The notes below the pieces were generated by a model. That model was not told where the DNA came from. It worked only from the letters and a program-made list of their open reading frames with translations, and searched no databases. The position numbers and the translations under genes are program-made. Positions 6,822-13,015 of a DNA stretch of 64,000 bases are shown piece by piece. Source of the DNA: an uncultured Bacteroidota bacterium (GTDB lineage: Bacteria; Bacteroidota; Bacteroidia; Bacteroidales; P3); assembly GCA_902762805.1 (NCBI GenBank), contig CACWPQ010000004.1, forward strand, positions 46,977 through 110,976, given 5' to 3'. Each line of letters opens with the position of its first letter. The first letter of the stretch is position 1.

Positions 6822-8648
6822 ATGAGAAAGACACTTTTCGTGCTGACCCTCGTCTCGGTGCTCCTCACAGGCTGCAGCGGACTCTCCAAGATGAAATCCA
6901 AGAGCAACAAAGTGCGCTACCAAGCTGTTCCCTCGCCCGTCGAGACCATGGACGACAAGGTGGTGGTCAACTTCACCGGCCAGGTACCGCCCAAATACTT
7001 CAACAAAAACTGCGCTGTCTTCCTGCAGCCCGTCTTCATGTGGGAAGGCGGCGAGATACCCCTCGAGCCCCTCACCCTCAAAGGCGAGAGCGTCTCCGGC
7101 GACGGCACCATCATCGACTACGCCAAGGGTGGCCGCTTCACCTATAGCGACGCCTTCGACTACAAGCCCGGCATGGAGACCGGCCGCGTCGTCCTCAACC
7201 CCGTCGGCTACAAAGGCCCCAAGACCAACGAGGACGCCCGCTTCGCCGTCGACGTGCTGCGCGACAACAGCGGCGTCGAGTTTGGCCCCGTGCTCATCTC
7301 CGACGGCGTCAACAACACCTCCTCCTGGATCGACATCAAGGGCAACATCTCCATCGCCCCCATCAACTACAGCAAGACCCAAGGCATCGTCGAGACCGCT
7401 GACATCTACTTCGAAGGCGGCACGTCGAACCTCGACTGGAACTTCTTCATGAACCGCAAGTTCGACGCCCAGGGATCGCTCCAGCAGCTCAAGCGCATCA
7501 TGCTCGAGCAGGGTCTGCCCAAGCAAATCAGCATCACCGGCTGGGCCTCGCCCGAGGGTGAGGAGACAAACAACGTGGGTGTGTCGAAGAACCGCGCCGA
7601 CGTGGCTACCGCACAGCTCAACCGCGTCCTCGACGAGGTGCTCGAGACCATGGCCCGCCGCGCCAAGGTCAAGCCCCAGGACGTCGAATACTACAAGTAC
7701 CAGCAGCTCAAGAAGCTCATCATCACCAGCCGCGCCGCGGGCGAGGACTGGGTGCACTTCGTCGTTATGGTCGAAGGGTCCGAGATACAGGACAAGCACG
7801 CCATCATCAACATCGTCGAGACCCAGCAGAACGTCCTCAAACGCGAGCAGATGATACGTAACATGGCCGAGACCTATCAGGAGCTCAACACCGAGATATT
7901 CCCCAACCTGCGCCGTGCGCAGATTGCCCTCTACTACAGCGAAGCCCGCCTGACCGACCCCGAGCTGGCCAAGCAAGCCTCGCTCAACCCCGCCAAGCTC
8001 TCGTTCGACGAGCTGATGTACGCCGCCTATATCAACTACAACTACGACACCAAGTTCAAGTATTACAAGTGGGCCACCGAGAACCACGCCCAGGAATGGG
8101 CCGCCTGGAACAATGCCGGCGCCGTGGCCTTCTACCTCGACTCCATCGCCGAGGCCGAGCGCTACCTCAACGTGGCCCGCGACCTCAACCCCCACAACCC
8201 CGACATCCTCAACAACACAGGCCTCCTCTTCCTCGCCAAAAAGGACTATGCCCTGGCCAAACACTACTTCGAAGAGGCCAAGCGCCAAGGCAGCACCGAC
8301 GCCGACGCCAACATACCCATCCTCAACCTCAAGCGCGGCAACTACGCCGAGGCCCAGAAGACCCTCAAGCAGAGCCCCTGCACCTACAACCTGGCCTTCG
8401 CCCAACTCATGGCCGACGAGACCGGCATGGCCATCCGCACCCTCGACTGCTGCCTCGACCAGAATGCCGACGTCAACTACCTCCGCGCCATCTGCTTTGC
8501 CCGCCTGGGCGACAAGGTCAACTGCCTCAAGAACCTCAAGGCCTCGATCGACGACCAGTATGAGTACAAGCGCAAGGCCGCCGTCGACACCGAGTTCCGC
8601 GAGTACTGGGACGACGATGAGTTCCGCCTCATCGTCAAACTTTGGTAA
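6822..8648 (+). CDS. TPR-containing lipoprotein with OmpA-like segment
   Basis: A 608-residue exported lipoprotein. The signal peptide ends in LTGCSG with lipidation Cys18. Around residues 230-260 the segment ITGWASPEGEETNN followed by KNRADVATAQL resembles the peptidoglycan-binding OmpA signature (periplasmic distance-type motif with NxxLSxxRA), but the match is partial. Residues about 410-560 are TPR-like helical repeats (EAERYLNVARDLNPHNPDILNN and following). Start ATG 6822 was chosen because it gives the signal peptide; 6759 does not. Inference: an outer-membrane-anchored scaffold linking peptidoglycan to a protein complex. It is followed 4 bp later by pssA. Confidence 0.82.
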   Translation: MRKTLFVLTLVSVLLTGCSGLSKMKSKSNKVRYQAVPSPVETMDDKVVVNFTGQVPPKYFNKNCAVFLQPVFMWEGGEIPLEPLTLKGESVSGDGTIIDYAKGGRFTYSDAFDYKPGMETGRVVLNPVGYKGPKTNEDARFAVDVLRDNSGVEFGPVLISDGVNNTSSWIDIKGNISIAPINYSKTQGIVETADIYFEGGTSNLDWNFFMNRKFDAQGSLQQLKRIMLEQGLPKQISITGWASPEGEETNNVGVSKNRADVATAQLNRVLDEVLETMARRAKVKPQDVEYYKYQQLKKLIITSRAAGEDWVHFVVMVEGSEIQDKHAIINIVETQQNVLKREQMIRNMAETYQELNTEIFPNLRRAQIALYYSEARLTDPELAKQASLNPAKLSFDELMYAAYINYNYDTKFKYYKWATENHAQEWAAWNNAGAVAFYLDSIAEAERYLNVARDLNPHNPDILNNTGLLFLAKKDYALAKHYFEEAKRQGSTDADANIPILNLKRGNYAEAQKTLKQSPCTYNLAFAQLMADETGMAIRTLDCCLDQNADVNYLRAICFARLGDKVNCLKNLKASIDDQYEYKRKAAVDTEFREYWDDDEFRLIVKLW

Positions 8649-8652
8649 TGCC

Positions 8653-9363
8653 ATGATACGCCGTCAGATACCCAACTTCATCACCCTCGGCAACCTCTTC
8701 TGCGGGACCGAGTCGCTCTTCGCCTCGCTGGTGGCGGGCGATGTGGTGGCCGCCGCCATCTGGATTTGCGCCGGCATATTCCTCGACTTCTTCGATGGGC
8801 TGGCCGCCCGCCTGCTGGGCGTGCCCTCCGAGCTGGGCAAGCAGCTCGACTCGCTGGCCGATGTCGTAACCTCCGGCGTGGCTCCGGCCTTCATCATGTA
8901 CCGTCTTGTCGAGGTGCCCCTCAAGGAGACCTGCCCCCTTTGGGTCGTGGTGCTCTGCATGTTGCCGTTCCTGCTGATGCCCCTCTTCGCCGCCTACCGG
9001 CTGGCCAAATTCAATATCGACACCCGCCAAAGCCACTCCTTCCTCGGCTTGCCGGTGCCGGCCAACGCCCTCATTTGGGTGGGGCTGGCCCTCTCCGACA
9101 CCGCCGCCACCAACCTCACACTCGGCATCGTGATGGCCGTCGTGGCGCTGGCGGTCGACGTGCTGATGGTCTCCGAGGTGCCCATGTTCTCGCTGAAGTT
9201 CAACTTCAAGGACATGTCCTGGCGCAGCAACAGCATCCAGTACCTCTTCCTCATCGGCTGCGTGGCGCTGGTGGCGGTCACGCGCCAGTGGTATGCCATC
9301 TCGCTGATTATACTGTGGTATGTCGTCCTCTCCCTCATCGCCCAACGCCGCCATGCTGAGTGA
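8653..9363 (+). CDS. pssA: CDP-diacylglycerol--serine O-phosphatidyltransferase
   Basis: Inner-membrane enzyme that makes phosphatidylserine, the precursor of phosphatidylethanolamine. The 236-residue product carries the full CDP-alcohol phosphotransferase motif: Asp48-Gly49, Ala52-Arg53, Gly62, Asp66 and Asp70, within the first of about six to seven membrane segments. Later segments include AAYRLAKFNID and GLPVPANAL, which are typical of bacterial type II PssA. Start ATG 8653 lies 4 bp after the lipoprotein stop; the last 11 bp overlap queA. Confidence 0.94.
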   Translation: MIRRQIPNFITLGNLFCGTESLFASLVAGDVVAAAIWICAGIFLDFFDGLAARLLGVPSELGKQLDSLADVVTSGVAPAFIMYRLVEVPLKETCPLWVVVLCMLPFLLMPLFAAYRLAKFNIDTRQSHSFLGLPVPANALIWVGLALSDTAATNLTLGIVMAVVALAVDVLMVSEVPMFSLKFNFKDMSWRSNSIQYLFLIGCVALVAVTRQWYAISLIILWYVVLSLIAQRRHAE

Positions 9364-10567
9364 CCTGCGGGCTATCCGCATTGAGGACTATGACTACCCC
9401 CTGCCCGAGGAGCGCATCGCCCGCTACCCGTTGGCGCAGCGCGACCAGTCGCAGCTGCTCACCCTGCGCGGCGACCGTATGGAGGACCATCGCTTTTGCG
9501 AGCTACCCTCCCTGCTGCCCGACGATACATTGCTGGTTTTCAACGACACACGCGTCATCCACGCCCGCCTTTTCTTCCAGAAGGAGACCGGCGCCACCAT
9601 CGAGGTCTTCTGCCTCGAGCCCCACGGTATGGCCATCAGCGAGGCCTTCGAGCAGCGGGAACGTTGCACATGGACCTGCTTCATCGGCAACAACAAGAAG
9701 TGGAAGGCGGGGGCGCTCAGTGGTCAGTGGCCGGTGGCCGGTGGCCAGGTTACGCTTACTGCCACGCGGCGCGAGGCGGTGGGCAACGCCTGGGTGGTGG
9801 ACTTCGAGTGGACAGGCGGACTGAGCTTCGCCGAAGTGATAGAGGCTGCCGGCGTCATCCCCCTGCCGCCCTACATGAACCGCCAGGCCGAAGCCAGCGA
9901 TGCTGTACGCTACCAGACGGTCTACGCCCACCACGACGGCTCGGTGGCCGCCCCGACGGCCGGGCTCCACTTCACGCCCGAAGTTCTCAATACACTCAAA
10001 ACCAAGGGTGTCCCTACCGAATACATCACCCTCCACGTCGGCGCAGGCACCTTCAAACCCGTCTCCACCGACACCATAGGCGAGCACGAAATGCATGTGG
10101 AACCTGTGCGCGTTACGGCCGACAACCTGCGCCACCTCATCGCCCATGCGGGGCACCCGCTGGTGGCCGTCGGCACCACCACGGTGCGCACCCTGGAGAG
10201 CCTCTACTGGTTCGGTGTGCAGCTGCAGCGTGACCCTTCGCTCACCCACATGCACATCCGCCAGTGGAACCCCTACACGCTCGACAGCCAAAACCTCGGC
10301 TATGCCGACGCCTACCGCAATATCCTGCGTTGGATGGAGCAGCGCGGCACCGACCACCTCGACGGCGCCACGCAACTGATGATTGCCCCGGGGTACAAAT
10401 ACCGTGTAATCAGCGGCTTGGTCACTAATTTCCACCAGCCCAAGAGCACGCTTTTATTGTTGGTGTCCGCCCTGATAGGCGACCGATGGCGCGAGGTGTA
10501 CGACCATGCACTGGCCAATGGTTATCGTTTTTTGAGCTATGGCGACAGCTGCTTCTTCCTTCCGTGA
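9353..10567 (+). CDS. queA: SAM:tRNA ribosyltransferase-isomerase
   Basis: Transfers and isomerises the ribosyl moiety of SAM to preQ1-tRNA, giving epoxyqueuosine in the wobble position of GUN-anticodon tRNAs. The 404-residue product shows VFNDTRVI, GLHFTPEVL, TLHVGAGTFKPV, VGTTTVRTLES and TNFHQPKSTLLLLVSAL. ATG 9353 overlaps the pssA stop. At residues about 121-133 a low-complexity stretch (SGQWPVAGG) is encoded by a 7-bp minisatellite at 9716-9750 that also occurs in wbqC. The reading frame stays open through it. Confidence 0.95.
   Translation: MLSDLRAIRIEDYDYPLPEERIARYPLAQRDQSQLLTLRGDRMEDHRFCELPSLLPDDTLLVFNDTRVIHARLFFQKETGATIEVFCLEPHGMAISEAFEQRERCTWTCFIGNNKKWKAGALSGQWPVAGGQVTLTATRREAVGNAWVVDFEWTGGLSFAEVIEAAGVIPLPPYMNRQAEASDAVRYQTVYAHHDGSVAAPTAGLHFTPEVLNTLKTKGVPTEYITLHVGAGTFKPVSTDTIGEHEMHVEPVRVTADNLRHLIAHAGHPLVAVGTTTVRTLESLYWFGVQLQRDPSLTHMHIRQWNPYTLDSQNLGYADAYRNILRWMEQRGTDHLDGATQLMIAPGYKYRVISGLVTNFHQPKSTLLLLVSALIGDRWREVYDHALANGYRFLSYGDSCFFLP
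9716..9750. repeat. 7-bp minisatellite inside queA
   Basis: Five consecutive 7-mers (CTCAGTG, GTCAGTG, GCCGGTG twice, GCCAGGT). The same unit family makes a 13-unit array in the WbqC gene at 60282-60372. It encodes a non-conserved linker in QueA. Confidence 0.8.
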
Positions 10568-11252
10568 TGCCTGGCAGAGTGTGCTTCAGGCGGTATTCCC
10601 CTCGTTGTGTGCCTGTTGCGGCGAGGTGCTGGTGCAGGGCGAGCGCCAAGTGTGTCTGAAATGTCTTGGTAATCTGGAGTATACTCTCTACTCTCCCCAC
10701 GACGACAACCCTGCGGAACGTATGCTGGCCACCCGCATGCCGCTGGTCAACGCCACATCGTTGCTGCATTTCCAGCAGGAGAGCACGGTGCAGCGCCTCG
10801 TCCACGCCATGAAATTCCGCAGCAACTGTGAGCTCTGCGAAGCCATGGGGCGCCAGATGGGGCTGGACCTGCTGCGCAGCGGACGCTTCGACGATGTCGA
10901 CCTCCTCGTCCCCGTCCCCCTGCACTGGACGCGGCGCCTCGTCCGTGGCTACAACCAGAGCGAGCTGCTTTGCCGGGGCATAGCGCAGACGTTCGGCCGC
11001 CGGGTGAACACCACGGCCCTGGTGCGCCACCGCTACACCCGCAAGCAGAGCCGGCGCAAGGCCACGGAGCGCGAGCGCAACGTCAGTGGTGCCTTCAGCG
11101 TGCGGCGGCCCGCGGAGCTGCAAGGGCACCACATATTGTTGGTGGACGACGTGATGACCACCGGCGCCACCCTCGGCAGCTGCGGCCAGGCGCTGGCCAC
11201 GGTGCCCTGCCTGCGCATCAGCGTGGCGGCACTAAGCGTGGCAGCGAGGTAG
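10539..11252 (+). CDS. ComF-family phosphoribosyltransferase-like protein
   Basis: A 237-residue protein with an N-terminal zinc-ribbon (Cys24, Cys26/27, Cys39, Cys42) followed by a phosphoribosyltransferase fold ending with the PRPP-binding motif LLVDDVMTTGAT (200-211). ComF proteins are linked to DNA uptake in transformable bacteria, but in Bacteroidota the role is unproven. The ATG at 10539 overlaps the queA stop by 29 bp and is the only start that retains the zinc ribbon. End of the lipoprotein-pssA-queA cluster. Confidence 0.9.
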   Translation: MATAASSFRDAWQSVLQAVFPSLCACCGEVLVQGERQVCLKCLGNLEYTLYSPHDDNPAERMLATRMPLVNATSLLHFQQESTVQRLVHAMKFRSNCELCEAMGRQMGLDLLRSGRFDDVDLLVPVPLHWTRRLVRGYNQSELLCRGIAQTFGRRVNTTALVRHRYTRKQSRRKATERERNVSGAFSVRRPAELQGHHILLVDDVMTTGATLGSCGQALATVPCLRISVAALSVAAR

Positions 11253-11301
11253 AAAAAACCACGAATTTTTTTTGATAAAAAGCCCTCCTGACGGCCTCAA
11301 C

Positions 11302-11360
11302 GGCAGGTATGCAACCGGCTGATTACCAGTATTTGGCAGGTTATAGGTTTTGCTCCTCTT
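11302..11360 (+). repeat. 59-bp dispersed element, copy 1
   Basis: It aligns without gaps to the reverse complement of 48181-48239 at roughly 43 of 59 positions, with a perfect 18-bp core GCAGGTTATAGGTTTTGC. It lies about 100 bp upstream of the ptb promoter. Confidence 0.7.
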
Positions 11361-11370
11361 TTTAGTGCCT

Positions 11371-11429
11371 AGGGGAGTGGGCGGGAGGGTGGGGAGAGTG
11401 GGGCGGCGGCTGATGGGGTGGAGGATTAA
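11371..11429 (+). other. G-rich stretch with possible quadruplex potential
   Basis: The gap between the ComF gene and ptb contains repeated G-runs (AGGGGAGTGGGCGGGAGG, then TGGGGAGAGTGGGGCGG). At least four runs of three or more G lie within about 40 bp, just upstream of the ptb promoter. Confidence 0.5.
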
Positions 11430-11456
11430 ATTTATGTATCATTTGTAAAAAAGTTG

Positions 11457-11464
11457 TATATTTG
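11457..11464 (+). promoter_or_regulatory. ptb promoter -7 box (TATATTTG)
   Basis: Exact TAnnTTTG match 47 bp upstream of the ptb ATG, with an A-rich leader after it. Confidence 0.7.
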
Positions 11465-11511
11465 CAGCACAAAATCCAAACAATAATTAACAACAAATAA
11501 TTAATAATAAA

Positions 11512-12423
11512 ATGGTTACAAAGCTTGACGACCTGCTTGAGCTGGTCAAATCGAAAGGTAAGAAACGTCTCGTCGCTGCCTATGCCAACGACAGCCACAC
11601 CATCGGCGCCGTGAGCGCTGCCATCGACCGCGGCATTGTGGATGCCACGCTGGTGGGCGACATCGAGACCATCAAGAAGGTCTGCGCCAAAGAGGGCATC
11701 GATGTGAACAAGTTCGAGCTGGTGCAGGAAGCCAACGACAACAAGGCTGGCGCCCTGGCCGTGGCCCTGATCAACGAGGGCAAGGGCGACTTCCTGATGA
11801 AGGGTCTGCTCAGCACCGACAAGTATATGCGCGCCATCCTGAACAAGGAGAAGGGCCTGATGCCCGCCGGCGCCAAGAACCCCATCCTGACCCACATGGC
11901 CGTGATGGAGGTGCCCAGCTACCACAAGCTGCTCGTCTGCAGCGACATGGCTATCATCCCCGCCCCCGACTTCAAGCAGAAGCAGGCCATCATGAACTTC
12001 CAGATCAGCGTGGCCAAGAGCCTGGAGAACCCCAAACCGAAGGTGGCTGTCCTGGCCGCCACGGAGCAGGTCAGCGTGGGCATGCCCGCGTGCGCCGAAG
12101 CCGCCTGGATGGCGATGATGAGCCAGCGCGGCCAGATTCCCGGTGCCATCGTGGACGGCCCGCTGAGCCTCGACTGCGCCATCGACGCCGAGAGCGCCCA
12201 GACGAAGAAGCTCACCAGCGAGGTGGCCGGCGACGCCGACTGCCTGCTGTTCCCCAACATCGAGAGCGGCAATATCTTCTACAAGGCCTGCACCAAGCTG
12301 GCCGGCGCCGAACTGGCCTGCATGGTGATGGGTGCCCGCGTGCCCTGCGTGCTCACCAGCCGCGGCGACAGCGCCAAGACCAAGCTCTACAGCATCGCCC
12401 TGGCCGCCCTGCAGTGCAAATAA
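11512..12423 (+). CDS. ptb: Phosphate butyryltransferase (phosphotransbutyrylase)
   Basis: Reversibly converts butyryl-CoA (or another short acyl-CoA) plus phosphate to acyl phosphate and CoA. The 303-residue product is collinear with the Ptb/Pta family: GDFLMKGLLSTDKYMRAIL, LTHMAVMEVPSYHKLLVCSDMAI, VSVGMPACAEAAWMAMM, VDGPLSLDCAID and a late LTSRGDSAKTKLYSIALA motif that binds phosphate. Butyrate kinase, its usual partner, is not adjacent; a PAS protein follows instead. Acyl chain specificity (acetyl, butyryl, branched) cannot be told from sequence. Confidence 0.92.
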   Translation: MVTKLDDLLELVKSKGKKRLVAAYANDSHTIGAVSAAIDRGIVDATLVGDIETIKKVCAKEGIDVNKFELVQEANDNKAGALAVALINEGKGDFLMKGLLSTDKYMRAILNKEKGLMPAGAKNPILTHMAVMEVPSYHKLLVCSDMAIIPAPDFKQKQAIMNFQISVAKSLENPKPKVAVLAATEQVSVGMPACAEAAWMAMMSQRGQIPGAIVDGPLSLDCAIDAESAQTKKLTSEVAGDADCLLFPNIESGNIFYKACTKLAGAELACMVMGARVPCVLTSRGDSAKTKLYSIALAALQCK

Positions 12424-12433
12424 TCATTCCTTC

Positions 12434-12537
12434 GGGAGTGAAAAGAAGTGAAAGGGAGTGAAAGGACGATAGTGGATATCGAATATTACACTTGTCCTTT
12501 CACTCCTTCTCACTCCCCATCACTCCCTTTCACTCCC
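12434..12537. repeat. Long inverted repeat of GTGAAAGG-type units
   Basis: The left arm (12434-12467) and right arm (12494-12537) consist of GTGAAAGGGA-like units. GGAGTGAAAGGAC (12455-12467) pairs perfectly with GTCCTTTCACTCC (12494-12506), and the outer GGGAGTGAAA pairs with TTTCACTCCC. It occupies the whole ptb-PAS gap and would form a strong RNA hairpin with a 26-nt loop. Confidence 0.85.
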
Positions 12538-12557
12538 AAATCAAACACATCCCTGCA

Positions 12558-12923
12558 ATGGACACCTGCTTTGAACACCTTGGCAACATTGCCATCACCG
12601 TGTGCGACGAGAACGGCTTTGTGCTGGACATGAACCAGCACAGCGCCGACGTCAACAGCCACGGCAAGAAAATCATCGGCTACAACCTGATGGACTGCCA
12701 CCCCGAGCCGGCGAAGACCAAGCTCAAGCACCTGCTCGAGCACCAGGAACTCAACGCCTACACCATCGAGAAGACCCTCGCCGACGGCAGCAAGGTGAAG
12801 AAACTCATCTACCAGACCCCCTGGCAGAAAGAGGACGGCACGTTCGGCGGCCTGATCGAGTACTCGATCGAAATTCCGTTCGACATGCCGCATTTCGTGC
12901 GTCAGCCCAAGCCACAGGCCTGA
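12558..12923 (+). CDS. Small PAS-domain protein
   Basis: A 121-residue soluble protein made almost entirely of one PAS-like sensor fold: ITVCDENGFVLDMNQ as the first strands, GYNLMDCHPE in the central loop and IYQTPWQKEDGTFGGLIEYS as the final strands. No output domain (kinase, GGDEF, HTH) is attached. The start ATG 12558 begins at the fold boundary; the upstream ATG at 12492 would put the long hairpin in the coding region. It lies downstream of ptb, separated by an inverted repeat. Role unknown; it may sense a ligand or redox state. Confidence 0.75.
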   Translation: MDTCFEHLGNIAITVCDENGFVLDMNQHSADVNSHGKKIIGYNLMDCHPEPAKTKLKHLLEHQELNAYTIEKTLADGSKVKKLIYQTPWQKEDGTFGGLIEYSIEIPFDMPHFVRQPKPQA

Positions 12924-12947
12924 CAATGAGGCCATAAAAAAGCGGTA

Positions 12948-12955
12948 TATTTTTG
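12948..12955 (+). promoter_or_regulatory. Candidate upstream promoter box (TATTTTTG)
   Basis: TAnnTTTG match ahead of the inverted repeat. If used, the repeat would be in the RNA leader of the receptor gene rather than in the promoter. Confidence 0.45.
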
Positions 12956-12958
12956 CGT

Positions 12959-12987
12959 CAACATTTTGCCATGTCGGCAAAATGTTG
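12959..12987. promoter_or_regulatory. Perfect 12-bp inverted repeat at receptor promoter
   Basis: CAACATTTTGCC (12959-12970), spacer ATGTC, then GGCAAAATGTTG (12976-12987). The right arm abuts the -7 box at 12988, so a protein bound here would cover the -33 region. It is a candidate operator, or an RNA hairpin if transcription starts upstream. Confidence 0.75.
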
Positions 12988-12995
12988 TATCTTTG
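12988..12995 (+). promoter_or_regulatory. TonB-receptor promoter -7 box (TATCTTTG)
   Basis: TAnnTTTG match immediately following the inverted repeat and 21 bp before the ATG at 13016. Confidence 0.65.
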
Positions 12996-13015
12996 CACTC
13001 TTCATCCTACAACAT

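Noticed and set aside
12492..12557. N-terminal extension of the PAS protein
   Set aside because: It is encoded by the right arm of the inverted repeat and is not part of a PAS fold.
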